Source: Stenotrophomonas acidaminiphila (GTDB lineage: Bacteria; Pseudomonadota; Gammaproteobacteria; Xanthomonadales; Xanthomonadaceae). Taken from it: DNA of 64,000 nucleotides. Location: contig NZ_LDJO01000027.1 of assembly GCF_001431595.1 (NCBI RefSeq), positions 1 through 64,000 on the forward strand, given 5' to 3'. The translations under genes were made by a program, and so were the position numbers. Shown here one piece after another: positions 20,511-30,718 of the stretch; the first letter of the stretch is position 1, and every line of letters begins with the position of its first letter. The notes below the pieces were generated by a model. The model saw only the letters and a program-made list of their open reading frames with translations, did no database searches and was not told where the DNA came from.

Positions 20511-21776
20511 ATGCATGAACCATCGTCGCGCCTTGCCGATTTCGATCCCGAACTGGCCGCGGCCATCCACGCCGAGGAGTGCCGTCAGGAGGACCATGTC
20601 GAACTGATCGCATCGGAGAACTACGCCAGCCCGCGTGTGCGCGCGGTGCAGGATTCGGTGTTCACCAACAAGTACGCCGAGGGCTATCCCGGTCGCCGCT
20701 ACTACAGCGGCTGCGGCAACGTGGACGTGGCCGAACGCCTGGCGATCGAACGCGCCAGGCAGCTGTTCGGCTGCGACTACGCCAACGTGCAGCCGCATGC
20801 CGGCGCCCAGGCCAATGCCGCCGTGTTCCTGGCCCTGGCCGATCCGGGCGACACGGTGATGGGCATGAACCTGGCCCAGGGTGGGCACCTGACCCACGGC
20901 AACCCGTCCAACTTCTCCGGCCGGCACTACCGGATCGTGCCCTATGGGCTCGATCCGGAAACCGGGCTGGTCGACTACGACGCGATGGAGCGCATCGCGC
21001 TGGAGACGCGGCCGCGGCTGCTGATCGGCGGCTTTTCGGCCTACTCGCGGCACAAGGACTGGGCGCGCATGCGGGCCATCGCCGACCGTGTCGGCGCGTT
21101 GTTCTGGGTGGACATGGCGCACGTGGCCGGGCTGGTCGCGGCCGGGGAGTACCCGGACCCGCTGCCGCATGCGCACGTGGTCACCAGCACCACGCACAAG
21201 ACCCTGCGCGGCCCGCGTGGCGGCCTGATCCTGGCCAGCGGGCAGGGCGCCGATTTCTACAGGAAGCTCGACTCGGCGGTGTTCCCCGGGGTGCAGGGCG
21301 GCCCGCTGATGCATGTGATCGCGGCCAAGGCGGTGGCCTTCAAGGAGGCCCTGCGGCCGGAGTTCAGGGCCTACCAGCGACAGGTACTGGCCAATGCGCG
21401 GGCGATGGCCGCGGCGATCCAGCGGCGCGGCTACCGGGTCGTGTCCGGCGGTACCGACAACCACCTGATGCTGATCGACCTGCGCGACCGCCCGTATACC
21501 GGAACCCAGGCCGATGCGGCGCTGGACGATGCCGGCATCACCACCAACAAGAACTCGGTTCCGGGCGATGCGCGCCCGCCGTGGGTGACCTCGGGCCTGC
21601 GCATCGGCACCCCGGCGGTGACCACCCGCGGCTTTGGCGTGGCCGAGTGCACGCAGCTGGCCGGTTGGCTGTGCGACGTGCTCGATGCGCTGGGCGAGGG
21701 CGCGCATGCACAGGTCGCCGCGCGCATCCGCGGGCAGGTCGTGGCGCTGTGCCGGGCGCATCCGGTGTATCGCTGA
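20511..21776 (+). CDS. glyA: Serine hydroxymethyltransferase (likely secondary paralogue)
   Basis: PLP enzyme converting serine and tetrahydrofolate to glycine and methylene-THF (421 residues). Signatures: [15 protein letters not shown], the glycine-rich [15 protein letters not shown], and [15 protein letters not shown] with the PLP lysine. It differs from the housekeeping xanthomonad GlyA in several surface segments (for example [19 protein letters not shown]), and its setting with a regulator, transporter and YggS suggests an accessory copy. It lies 69 bases after yggS on the same strand. Confidence 0.9.
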   Translation: MHEPSSRLADFDPELAAAIHAEECRQEDHVELIASENYASPRVRAVQDSVFTNKYAEGYPGRRYYSGCGNVDVAERLAIERARQLFGCDYANVQPHAGAQANAAVFLALADPGDTVMGMNLAQGGHLTHGNPSNFSGRHYRIVPYGLDPETGLVDYDAMERIALETRPRLLIGGFSAYSRHKDWARMRAIADRVGALFWVDMAHVAGLVAAGEYPDPLPHAHVVTSTTHKTLRGPRGGLILASGQGADFYRKLDSAVFPGVQGGPLMHVIAAKAVAFKEALRPEFRAYQRQVLANARAMAAAIQRRGYRVVSGGTDNHLMLIDLRDRPYTGTQADAALDDAGITTNKNSVPGDARPPWVTSGLRIGTPAVTTRGFGVAECTQLAGWLCDVLDALGEGAHAQVAARIRGQVVALCRAHPVYR

Positions 21777-21872
21777 GTGCCGTCCCGGCAGCCGCGCCCA
21801 TGGTCCCCGGGAGGCGCCCCGGGGGCGCTGCCAGGACCGTCGCCGGCTTGCGAATATTTAACGCAACGGCGG

Positions 21873-21878
21873 TAGAAT
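21873..21878 (+). promoter_or_regulatory. -10 element giving a near-leaderless MBL-fold transcript
   Basis: TAGAAT (five of six to consensus) ends seven bases before the ATG at 21886, in a locally AT-rich stretch unlike its surroundings. A start six to seven bases downstream would put transcription at or next to the ATG. No Shine-Dalgarno sequence is visible. The -35 is unclear (TTGCGA 19 bases upstream). Confidence 0.45.
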
Positions 21879-21885
21879 TTTTCAT

Positions 21886-22776
<891 letters not shown>

Positions 22777-22874
22777 AAAAGTGACTTCCGGCACCGCGCA
22801 CGGGTGACCGCCGGCCCGTGCCGCGTGCGGCCGCGTTGCCCAGACTGGTCCCGTCTTCCAACACGGGATCGAGC

Positions 22875-23780
22875 ATGAAACAGCAGCAGGACAGTCGTCT
22901 TCCACGGCGGCCGGCCGACGGCCGGCATGGGCGGGTGCGCGCCATGGGCACGCGCCATGTCTTTGGTGGCATGCTCGCGCTGGTGCTGGCCATGCTGGGC
23001 GTGGCCCAGCACGCCGTCGCCGCCCCCAGTGCCACGCAGCCGCTGCAGGTATCGCCCGGGCGTGCCACTACGCTGGCGATCTGGGAGCCGGCGCAGGTAC
23101 GCGGCGTGGTGTTGTTCTCCAGCGGGCATGGTGCCTGGCCGGAGCGCTACGAGCGCCTGCTGCAGTCCTGGGCCGACGCCGGTTTCGTGGTGCTGGCGCC
23201 GCTGCATGTCGATTCGCTCAGGTACCCGGGGCGCGAAGCGTTCTCGCTGCAGCAGGGGTTCGGCGAGCGCCTGGCCGACATGCGCGCGACCAGCGCCTAC
23301 GCCCATGCGCATTGGCCGGATGTGCCGGTGGCCGCGGCCGGGCACAGCCTGGGCACGCTGATCTCGGCGGTATTGGGGGGTGCCCTGGCCGAGCTCGGGC
23401 CGCTGCGCGATCCCACGGTGGTGGCGGTGCTGGGCTATTCCTCGCCCGGCCGCATCGCCGGACTGATCGGGCCGGATTCCTATGCATCGCTGGCGGTGCC
23501 GCTGTTGCTGGTGACCGGCGACGAGGACCGGGTGCCGGGCTTCGTCACCGACCCGGCCGACCATCTGTATCCGGTGCAGACCGCGCCGGCCGGCGACCGG
23601 CGTGCGGTGGTGCTCCCCGGCGGTGGCCACAACCTGATCGGCGGGGAGCCGGAAGCGCTGTTCGAGCGTGCCCGGCAGCTGGGGACCGCATTCCTGCAAT
23701 CGCGGCTGCTGGGCGATGAGCCGGCGCGGCAGTGGCTGGATGCAGCGCCGCCGGCGGGCGAACGCGGGCTGCGCCGCTGA
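22875..23780 (+). CDS. Secreted alpha/beta-hydrolase
   Basis: About 301 residues. The nucleophile elbow GHSLG (AAAGHSLGTLIS) and a late histidine in GGGHNLIGG fit a Ser-His-Asp triad; GDEDRVPG likely holds the acid. An N-terminal hydrophobic stretch ending AQHAVAA suggests a signal peptide. The start is uncertain: ATG 22875 has a GGATCGAG region upstream, while ATG 22944 would give a more standard signal peptide. It resembles dienelactone-hydrolase/chlorophyllase-like enzymes; the substrate is unknown. Confidence 0.7.
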   Translation: MKQQQDSRLPRRPADGRHGRVRAMGTRHVFGGMLALVLAMLGVAQHAVAAPSATQPLQVSPGRATTLAIWEPAQVRGVVLFSSGHGAWPERYERLLQSWADAGFVVLAPLHVDSLRYPGREAFSLQQGFGERLADMRATSAYAHAHWPDVPVAAAGHSLGTLISAVLGGALAELGPLRDPTVVAVLGYSSPGRIAGLIGPDSYASLAVPLLLVTGDEDRVPGFVTDPADHLYPVQTAPAGDRRAVVLPGGGHNLIGGEPEALFERARQLGTAFLQSRLLGDEPARQWLDAAPPAGERGLRR

Positions 23781-23840
23781 CCCGGCCGGTTGTCGCCATG
23801 GCGCGGGTCGCGTGCGCTCCGCTGCGTGGCCCGGCGGCCA

Positions 23841-24140
23841 TCAGTGGCTGCGCAGGCAGTTGCTCATGAACGTCTTGCGGGCATCGCCGCTCAGGTGCCG
23901 GGTCGCGGCGTCGGCGTTGCATCGGGTCATGCGCTGCTGCGGGGTGGTCGCGGCCGTGGCGGCGGGATGGCCGCTGAGGCAGGTGCGCTGGGCGTCCTTG
24001 TAGGCATCGCCCTTGAGGCCCTTGTTCCTGGCCGAGCATTCGGCCATGCGCTGTTGTTGCGGGGTGGGCGTGCCGGCAGTGGCCGACAACGACGCGGTGG
24101 CGGCCAACAGCAGGCAGGCAAGCAGGACGGGACGGTACAT
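23841..24140 (-). CDS. psiF: PsiF-repeat periplasmic protein
   Basis: 99 residues. A signal peptide (cleavage near ATAG) precedes two tandem PsiF repeats of about 35 residues, TPQQQRMAECSARNKGLKGD and TPQQRMTRCNADAATRHLSG, each with two cysteines. The E. coli protein is phosphate-starvation inducible; its function is unknown. Its position near a phytase/phosphatase module is suggestive, but I see no convincing Pho box upstream. Confidence 0.85.
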   Translation of the reverse strand: MYRPVLLACLLLAATASLSATAGTPTPQQQRMAECSARNKGLKGDAYKDAQRTCLSGHPAATAATTPQQRMTRCNADAATRHLSGDARKTFMSNCLRSH

Positions 24141-24221
24141 GGCGCGGCTCCGGGGTGGATGACGGGCGCAAGCATCCGCCTGCGCGGGTACAAGCCGCCG
24201 TGAAGCCGCGATGTAGTTTTT

Positions 24222-24854
24222 TTAATGCAGGCGGGTGCCGAAGATGCGGTCGCCGGCATCGCCCAGCCCGGGCAGGATGTAGCCCTTTTCGTTCAGGCGC
24301 TCGTCGATGGCCGCGGTGTAGATCTCCACGTCCGGGTGCGCCGCCTCGACCGCGCGCAGGCCCTCGGGGGCGGCAACCAGGAAGATGCCCTTGATGCGGC
24401 GCGCGCCGGCACGCTTGAGCATGTCGATGGTGGCGATCAGGGTGCCGCCGGTGGCCAGCATCGGGTCCAGGATCAGCGCGTCGCGCTCTTCCAGGCGGCC
24501 GGTCAGGCGCTCGAAGTAGGGGACCGGCTGCAGGGTTTCCTCGTCGCGCTGCAGGCCGACCACGCTGACGCGTGCGGCCGGGATCAGCGACAGCACGCCG
24601 TTGAGCATGCCCAGCCCGGCGCGCAGGATCGGCACCAGGGTGATCTTGGCGCCGGCGATGCGCTGCACGGTGACCGGGCCGGCCCAGCCCTGCATCGTGC
24701 ACGGCTCGGTTTCCAGGTCGGTGGTGGCCTCGTAGGCGAGCAGGCTGCCCAGTTCGTCGGTCAGCTCGCGGAATTCCTTGGTGCTGAGCGAGGCCTGGCG
24801 CATCAGGCCGATCTTGTGCTGGACGAGGGGGTGGCGGACTTCGACGATCTTCAT
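24222..24854 (-). CDS. upp: Uracil phosphoribosyltransferase
   Basis: Pyrimidine salvage: uracil plus PRPP to UMP (210 residues). It has the family opening [14 protein letters not shown], the PILRAGLGM loop, the PRPP-binding [14 protein letters not shown], and the C-terminal [12 protein letters not shown] uracil-site motif. ATG 24854 ([10 protein letters not shown]) matches the family start. Confidence 0.97.
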   Translation of the reverse strand: MKIVEVRHPLVQHKIGLMRQASLSTKEFRELTDELGSLLAYEATTDLETEPCTMQGWAGPVTVQRIAGAKITLVPILRAGLGMLNGVLSLIPAARVSVVGLQRDEETLQPVPYFERLTGRLEERDALILDPMLATGGTLIATIDMLKRAGARRIKGIFLVAAPEGLRAVEAAHPDVEIYTAAIDERLNEKGYILPGLGDAGDRIFGTRLH

Positions 24855-24915
24855 GGCGGGCCGGGCAGGGGAGAAGTGCGGGAAGTCTGCACTACAAGCC
24901 GGCGTTTCCACAAAG

Positions 24916-24940
24916 AAAAGCCGGCGCGAGGCCGGCTTTT
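24916..24940 (-). terminator. Intrinsic terminator of the TonB-receptor gene
   Basis: AAAAGCCGGC, a five-base loop, and GCCGGCTTTT form a ten-base-pair stem, followed on the minus strand by CTTTG. It lies 18 bases after the receptor stop and isolates upp from the upstream transcript. Confidence 0.8.
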
Positions 24941-24957
24941 CCCCGTGTCCGGGATGC

Positions 24958-27285
24958 TCAGAACGCCCAGCGCATCACCAGCTGGTAGCTGGGGCCGGCC
25001 TGTTCGGTCTCCAGCTCGTACTCGTCGTACTTGCGGCCGAGCTGGTCGTCCAGGTTGTCGAACTTGTGGAAGAACTCGTCCTTGGACGCATCCAGCAGGT
25101 TGGCCGCGCTCAGGCGCACGGACAGGTTCCGGCCGAAACGCTTCTCCACGAACATCTCCAGGTCGTCGCCGTACTTCACCGTCACTTCCTCGGCCAGGAT
25201 GCGGCTGTAGGCATCGCCCTGGCTGCGGAAGGTGGCGCCGAAGCTGGCCGCCAGCGACGGGATGTCGTGGATGAAGCCGATGTTGTAGACGCTGCGCGCC
25301 TGGTCGTTGAAGCGACGTTCGCCACGGAAATCGCTGACCTTGCTGTCCAGCCAGGAGTAGTTGAGGAACAACCCGGTATTGGGCAGGCCCAGTGCGGTCA
25401 GCGGGGTGGACAGGTCGAATTCCACGCCACGGACCGTGCCGTCGCCGACGTTGGCCGAGGTGAACAGCCAGCTTTCCGGGGCGAAGGTGAAGTCCTTTTC
25501 GCTGGCACCCGGGTTCTTTGCCAGGAATTTCTTCAGGTCCTTGGCATAGCTGTCATGCGCGTCCTCGCTCCACTGCCCGGTGTTGACCAGTTCGATCAGG
25601 TCGCTGACGTCGCGGTAGAACAGGTTCACGCCGACCACGCCGTGCTTGCCGAGCCGGCGCTCGAAGCCCAGGTCGATGCCGTTGGCGGTTTCCGGCGACA
25701 GCCGCGGGTTGCCGACGTAGTCGTTGTCGCCGTACTCGCCGTCGAGCAGTGCGGGGATGAGTTCGTTGAAGTTCGGGCGCTTGACGGTACGGGCCAGCGA
25801 CAGGTTGATGCGGGTCTGTTCGCTCACGTCCCACTTCAGGTGCAGCGACGGCAGCAGTTCGTTGTAGTCGCGACGGACCTGGCCGCCGGCATCGCCATCT
25901 TCGTGGTGGCGTACGTCCGAACGGGTGGTCTCGTAGCGCAGGCCGGTTTCCCAGGACAACGCGCCGGCATGGCCGGACAGCATCGCATACGGGTCGAGCC
26001 GGGTTTCCTCGATCAGCGAGCCGATGACGCCGTCCAGCGCATAGTCCACCGCGTCGCCTTCGCGCGCGGCCTCCCACGCGTAGCGGGTGTAGGACACATC
26101 GCGCTTCTTGCGCCGGTAATCGATGCCGAACTCCAGCTCGGCGGCGCCGAGCGGACGCACATGGGCGAGCTTGGCGCCGACTTCGGTATCGCGCGCGTCC
26201 ACCGCTTCGGCCTCGGCCTCGGAGGCGTCCCAACTGCCGTTGAGGTATTCGTGCTTCTCCTCGCGCTCGGCGCTGCCGTCCTGGAAACGGGCGAAATCCA
26301 GGTCCAGCCGGGTGCTGCCGCCGGCCATGTCGAAGCGGTAACCGGCGCCGATGCCCCAGTTCTGCTGGTCCACCGGGTTCAGCCCCGGCACCCGCGACTC
26401 GATGACGTCGCCATCGTCGTACTCGACTTCGTGCGAGACCTCGGTGACGTCGCGGTCGGTCTTCACGAAGAAACCGTCCACGCTCAGCCGGCCGCTGTCG
26501 CCGATGTCGGCGCTGTAGGAGACGTTGGCCGAGTAGTCGCGGCCGTCCTTGACCTCGTTCTGGTCCTCCCAGCTGAGCAGCTCGCCGCGGCCGGGGTCGG
26601 TGTAACGGTCCGAGCGCTTGATCTTGCCGCGGTAGCGGTCCTGCACGTTGACGCCGGCCAGCAGGCGCCCGCCCAGCGCCTTGCCGCTGGTCACCGCGCC
26701 GAAGGTGGGGTTGAGCTCGCCGTCGAACCAGCGGTTGACGCCCACGCGCAGGTAGCTGCCGTCGAACTGGTAGGCGTCGCGCAGCACGATGTTGATGGTG
26801 CCGGCCATCGCATCGCCGCTGCGGTTGGCGCTGGCGCTGCGCAGGATCTCGATGTGGTCCACCATTTCGGCGGGGATGCGGTCCACCCAGAACGAGCGGT
26901 CGTCGCCGGCGCCGGGCACCTTCTTGCCGTTGATCAGCACCTGGGTATAGCCGGCGGCCATGCCGCGCATCATCGCGCCGTCGAACTCCATGATGTCCGA
27001 GCCGACGAAGGTCATGCCCGGCACGCGCTTGAGCATGTCGCCGACGGTATTGGGCTCGAAGCGCTGGAAGTACTCCAGGTCGTAGGACAGCACCGGCTCG
27101 ATGTCGGCGGTGCGGTTGCGGTAGGCGATCTCGCCCTGGACCACGACGGTGTCCAGTTGCTTCGGTTCGCCGGTGCCGTCCGTGGCGCCATCCGGACTGG
27201 CCTGGGCGAACGTCGCGCCTGCCGGCAGCAGGGTGGCGCAGACGAGGGCGTGCGACAGGCGCAGGGCCAAGGTGTTGCGTTTCAT
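24958..27285 (-). CDS. TonB-dependent outer-membrane receptor (Pho-associated)
   Basis: 775 residues: signal peptide to about ATFA, a TonB-box-like DTVVVQG, a plug domain (residues about 50-170) with the pattern MLKRVPGM and INGKKVPG, then a 22-strand beta-barrel ending in the C-terminal aromatic signature LVMRWAF. It lies divergently from a phytase and a phosphatase and carries Pho-box repeats upstream, so it probably imports a phosphorus compound such as inositol phosphate released outside. The substrate is inference; the family also takes up siderophores and sugars. Confidence 0.9.
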   Translation of the reverse strand: MKRNTLALRLSHALVCATLLPAGATFAQASPDGATDGTGEPKQLDTVVVQGEIAYRNRTADIEPVLSYDLEYFQRFEPNTVGDMLKRVPGMTFVGSDIMEFDGAMMRGMAAGYTQVLINGKKVPGAGDDRSFWVDRIPAEMVDHIEILRSASANRSGDAMAGTINIVLRDAYQFDGSYLRVGVNRWFDGELNPTFGAVTSGKALGGRLLAGVNVQDRYRGKIKRSDRYTDPGRGELLSWEDQNEVKDGRDYSANVSYSADIGDSGRLSVDGFFVKTDRDVTEVSHEVEYDDGDVIESRVPGLNPVDQQNWGIGAGYRFDMAGGSTRLDLDFARFQDGSAEREEKHEYLNGSWDASEAEAEAVDARDTEVGAKLAHVRPLGAAELEFGIDYRRKKRDVSYTRYAWEAAREGDAVDYALDGVIGSLIEETRLDPYAMLSGHAGALSWETGLRYETTRSDVRHHEDGDAGGQVRRDYNELLPSLHLKWDVSEQTRINLSLARTVKRPNFNELIPALLDGEYGDNDYVGNPRLSPETANGIDLGFERRLGKHGVVGVNLFYRDVSDLIELVNTGQWSEDAHDSYAKDLKKFLAKNPGASEKDFTFAPESWLFTSANVGDGTVRGVEFDLSTPLTALGLPNTGLFLNYSWLDSKVSDFRGERRFNDQARSVYNIGFIHDIPSLAASFGATFRSQGDAYSRILAEEVTVKYGDDLEMFVEKRFGRNLSVRLSAANLLDASKDEFFHKFDNLDDQLGRKYDEYELETEQAGPSYQLVMRWAF

Positions 27286-27335
27286 CGGGTGGAAGGTCCG
27301 TGGGTTGAAAATGAACGGAACTTTCACCTCGCGGT

Positions 27336-27353
27336 ATGGCAGCGGCGTGACAG
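27336..27353 (-). promoter_or_regulatory. Pho box upstream of the TonB receptor
   Basis: On the minus strand: CTGTCAC-GCCG-CTGCCAT. These are two seven-base PhoB repeats at the standard 11-base period, matching consensus CTGTCAY at seven and six positions. An additional CTGTCAT lies upstream at 27372-27366. The site is about 50-70 bases before the receptor ATG, where a Pho box would replace the -35 element. Confidence 0.6.
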
Positions 27354-27392
27354 CGATGCTGCATGATGACAGCCGCATGTCGCTTCTCCGCG

Positions 27393-27410
27393 CTGTCACA
27401 TTGGGGTCAT
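27393..27410 (+). promoter_or_regulatory. Pho box upstream of the phytase
   Basis: CTGTCAC-ATTG-GGGTCAT: two PhoB-type repeats at 11-base period, matching consensus at seven and five of seven positions. It ends 36 bases before the phytase ATG and is separated by 39 bases from the opposing Pho box, forming a divergent phosphate-starvation control region. Confidence 0.6.
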
Positions 27411-27446
27411 ACGATGCGCGGCCACCCCTGCCGCATCGAGGATTCC

Positions 27447-28580
27447 ATGACGTCGCGCCGCCCGCTCCGCCTGTTGCCGTTGTTGCTGCTGTTGCCGCTC
27501 GCGGCGTGTTCCGTCGCTCCGGTCGTGGCCGACCGCGAGCCGGACCAGTACGACGCCGACGATGTGTTGCTGCGCGACCACCCGGTGCCGCACGTGGTCG
27601 TGCGCGAGGCGTTCGTGACCGCGGCCACGCCGGAGGAGAACATCGATTCGCCGGCCAGCTGGCTGCAGGACGGCCGGCGCATGCTGGTGGCCACGGCCAA
27701 GGCCACCGATGCGCTGGTGGTGTACGACGGCGACACCGGCCGGCGCCTGCGCACGGTGGGCGGCCCGGGTACGGCACCGGGACGGCTGCAGCGCCCCAAT
27801 GGCGTGGCGACCATCGACGACCGCTATCTGTTCGTGGTCGAGCGCGACAACCGGCGCGTGCAGATGTTCCGGTTGCCGGAGTTCACCCCGCTGCTGGTGT
27901 TCGGCGCGGCCGAACTGCAGCAGCCCTATGGCCTGTGGGTACGTGCCAGCGGCGACGGCTACGAGGTGCTGGTCAGCGATGCCTACATGGCCGGCGAGGA
28001 TGCCAACGGCGACGACATCGTGCCGCCCCTGGACCAGTTGGACCGGCGCTTCCGTCGCTACCAGGTGGCGCGCGATGGCGATGGCTGGAGCGCACGCGCG
28101 GCCGGTGCCTTCGGCGATACCAGCGCGGCGGGCGCGATCCGCGTGCCCGAGTCGCTGTTCGGCGACCCGGCCCACGACCGCCTGCTGGTGGCCGAGGAAG
28201 ACGTGCCCACCGGCACCCGCCTGCGCGAGTACGACCTGCAGGGGCGCTACCTGGGTCGCGATGTCGGCGCCGGGCAGTACCGGGCGCAGGCCGAGGGCAT
28301 CGCGCTGATGGCCTGCGCCGATGGCAGCGGCTGGTGGGTGGCCAGCGACCAGTTCGCCGACCGCACCGTGTTCCACCTGTTCGAGCGCCGTGGGCTGGCG
28401 CACGTCGGCTCGTTCGCCGGCCAGGTCACCGGCCTGACCGACGGCGTGTGGCTGGACCCGCGCGGCGACGCGCGCTTCCCGCAGGGCGTGTTCTACGCCT
28501 CGCACCTGGACCAGGGCGTGGCCGCGTTCGACTGGCGCGACATCGCCAGCGCGCTGTCGCTGCCGGCGTGCGCGCAATGA
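27447..28580 (+). CDS. Beta-propeller phytase-like lipoprotein
   Basis: 377 residues. A lipoprotein signal with lipobox LAAC (Cys about residue 21) leads to a six-bladed-propeller-like domain rich in Asp. Recognisable phytase features are an early ENIDSPASW segment (the DDPAIW-like calcium-site region), repeated VVYDGDTGRRL and FRLPEFTPL blade motifs, a late QAEGIALM followed by GWWVASDQ, and DQGVAAFDW at the end. Such enzymes release phosphate from calcium phytate. It is lipid-anchored in the envelope. The stop overlaps the next gene. Confidence 0.75.
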   Translation: MTSRRPLRLLPLLLLLPLAACSVAPVVADREPDQYDADDVLLRDHPVPHVVVREAFVTAATPEENIDSPASWLQDGRRMLVATAKATDALVVYDGDTGRRLRTVGGPGTAPGRLQRPNGVATIDDRYLFVVERDNRRVQMFRLPEFTPLLVFGAAELQQPYGLWVRASGDGYEVLVSDAYMAGEDANGDDIVPPLDQLDRRFRRYQVARDGDGWSARAAGAFGDTSAAGAIRVPESLFGDPAHDRLLVAEEDVPTGTRLREYDLQGRYLGRDVGAGQYRAQAEGIALMACADGSGWWVASDQFADRTVFHLFERRGLAHVGSFAGQVTGLTDGVWLDPRGDARFPQGVFYASHLDQGVAAFDWRDIASALSLPACAQ

Positions 28581-29953
28581 GCGCGCGCCGCGACGCGCTG
28601 CGCCGGGGCGTACTGCTGCTGCTCGCGCTGGCAGGCGGCGCGCAGGCGAACACCGGGGTCGAGCCCAATACACGGGTGCCGGCGGCGGTGATGCACTACG
28701 CGCCCAGCGGCTTTCCCGACCGCATCGTGGCCTCGCCGCTGCAGGACGGCGCCGGCGGTTTCGCGGTGTCGTGGCGGACCGACGCGTCGGTCTCCGCGCC
28801 GATCCTGGAAATCGTCGTTGCCGGCGATTCCCCCGATATGGGCGCACCGCGGCGGCTGGCGGCCGCCAGCCGGGCACAGGCCACGGAAAATGGCCAGGCG
28901 CACCAGCACCATGTCCGCGTCGATGGCCTGCAGGCGGACACGCTTTACGCCTGGCGGGTGCAGGGCGACCGTACCTGGAGCGCCTGGCACCACACCCGGA
29001 CCGCGCCTGCGCCGGGCCAGCCGTTGACCCTGCTGTATTTCGGCGATACCCAGAACAAGAACGTCAGCCTAACCACGCGGGTGGTGCGCGAGGCGATGCG
29101 GCATGCGCCGGATGCGCGCCTGGCGCTGTACGCGGGCGACCTGGTCAGCGGCGGCGACGGCGAGGACGACAACGAGTGGGGCGAGTGGTTCGAGGCGGCC
29201 GGTGCACTGCCGACCTCGATGGTGGTGGCGCCGGCGGCGGGCAACCACGAGTACCTCGAGGAGTTCGAGGACACGCCCCGGGAACGCCGGGTGCTCGGTG
29301 CGCACTGGCCGCTGGCCTTCGCCCTGCCGGGCAACGGCGCGCCGGGCGCGCAGGGCACCAGCTACTGGTTCGACTACCAGGACGCACGCGTGGTGGTGCT
29401 CGACGGCACCTCGGCGCTGGACCTGGGTACGGCGCAGGCGCAGGCGCGCTGGCTCGAGCAGGTGCTGGCCGGCAGCCCGGCCCGCTGGAACCTGGTGATG
29501 GTCCACCAGCCGATGTTCTCGCCGCGCCAGGATCGCGAGAACCGGTTGCTGCGCGAGCATGTGCTGCCGGTGCTGGAGCGGCACCGCGTCGATCTGGTGC
29601 TGCAGGGCCACGACCATGTCTATGGCCGCCGCGGCGGCCGGGTGGCCGGGCAGGCCACGCCGCAGTACCTGGTGTCGGTGGCCGGCGCCAAGCAGTACCG
29701 GCTGTCGACGCAGGCACGCGCCAGCATGGCGCCGGTGGCCGAGGACACGCAGTTGTTCCAGGTGCTGCGCATCGATGGGCAGCGCCTGCGCTACGAGGCG
29801 CGCACCGCCACCGGGCGCCTGTACGACGCGTTCGAGCTGGTGCGCGATGGCGACGGCAGGCAGTTGCACGAACGCAGCGAGGACCGCATCGGGCCGCGTG
29901 ACTGCCCGCGCCCGCTCTCGCCCAAGGGCCGCGGCGACCGCTGCTGGGAGTAG
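28577..29953 (+). CDS. Purple-acid-phosphatase-like metallophosphoesterase
   Basis: 458 residues. An N-terminal signal sequence is followed by a fibronectin-like domain (VSWRTD, then YAWRVQG) typical of purple acid phosphatases. The dinuclear metal site then appears in order: FGDTQ, YAGDLVSGGD, GNHEY, MVHQPMF and GHDHVYGR. It overlaps the phytase stop by four bases, so the two are co-translated and probably act together to strip phosphate from organic phosphorus outside the cytoplasm. Confidence 0.9.
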   Translation: MSARRDALRRGVLLLLALAGGAQANTGVEPNTRVPAAVMHYAPSGFPDRIVASPLQDGAGGFAVSWRTDASVSAPILEIVVAGDSPDMGAPRRLAAASRAQATENGQAHQHHVRVDGLQADTLYAWRVQGDRTWSAWHHTRTAPAPGQPLTLLYFGDTQNKNVSLTTRVVREAMRHAPDARLALYAGDLVSGGDGEDDNEWGEWFEAAGALPTSMVVAPAAGNHEYLEEFEDTPRERRVLGAHWPLAFALPGNGAPGAQGTSYWFDYQDARVVVLDGTSALDLGTAQAQARWLEQVLAGSPARWNLVMVHQPMFSPRQDRENRLLREHVLPVLERHRVDLVLQGHDHVYGRRGGRVAGQATPQYLVSVAGAKQYRLSTQARASMAPVAEDTQLFQVLRIDGQRLRYEARTATGRLYDAFELVRDGDGRQLHERSEDRIGPRDCPRPLSPKGRGDRCWE

Positions 29954-30169
29954 ATGGCGGGACCGGGGGAAGGCAGCGACGGCCGTCAAGCTTCCGCGCC
30001 TCGAGGGATGCCAGTGGAAGCACCGCCGCCTATACTCGCCGCGATCGCGTGCCGCCAGGCGCGCGCAACCGGCCTGTCGCCCGGGGACGTCGTCGGCACG
30101 CGCCGTCGAGGGGCGGCGGTCGCAGGCCGGCGTCGCGGGTGACGCCGGACAACCCCAGGGAGGAACGTC

Positions 30170-30658
30170 ATGCGCGCAGGCAGGATAGGGATCGTGGCAG
30201 GGACAGCGCTGCTGCTGGCCGGGTTGGCGGGGAGCGCGCTGGCGCAGCCGCCGCTGGAGGAGGAGCAGGTGAACCCCTCCGAGGTGGTGTTCGAGAACGG
30301 CCGGCCATACGTGCATGCCGACGGCGCGCTGCAGGCGCTGCGCACGCGCCAGCAGGGCGGCCAGACCATTTACTACCGCATGGTGCGTTACGACCCACAG
30401 GAAGGCTATGTCACCGGCGCCGACACCGGCAGCGACGCGGTGGCCGCAGCCCCGGTGCAACCCTTCGCGGCGCCGCGGACGCCGATGCGCTACCACGGCG
30501 CGGGCCACTTGTTCCGCCCGGATTTCTACAACAGCCCCTACAACCGCGATGCCCGCCAGCGCTATTCCGGACCGGGCTACTTCGGCAGCTGCAGCCGCTA
30601 CGACGGCTGCAAGGAAGTACAGGTGGTACCGCTGTGGCCGTACGGCCGCGGCTATTGA
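30170..30658 (+). CDS. Hypothetical secreted protein
   Basis: 162 residues. A clear signal peptide ends at SALA-QPP. The mature part is rich in Tyr, Arg, Pro and Gly, with VRYDPQEGYVTGAD in the middle and two cysteines near the C-terminus (FGSCSRYDGC). AGGGAGGA lies about seven bases upstream of the ATG. I do not recognise a family. Convergent with the LysR gene; it may be the last gene of the phosphate module or independent. Confidence 0.7.
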   Translation: MRAGRIGIVAGTALLLAGLAGSALAQPPLEEEQVNPSEVVFENGRPYVHADGALQALRTRQQGGQTIYYRMVRYDPQEGYVTGADTGSDAVAAAPVQPFAAPRTPMRYHGAGHLFRPDFYNSPYNRDARQRYSGPGYFGSCSRYDGCKEVQVVPLWPYGRGY

Positions 30659-30718
30659 ACCCGACGACGCAACCGCGGGCGACGGCGGCCACGGCCGCCA
30701 TCACCGGCGCCGTGACCA

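Noticed and set aside
24141-24221. Possible Pho box upstream of psiF
   Set aside because: Only single GTCAT-like matches without the 11-base repeat; too weak to call.
24778-27366. An 862-codon plus-strand frame opposite the TonB receptor
   Set aside because: Shadow of the receptor gene, whose minus-strand product has a signal peptide, plug and barrel features.
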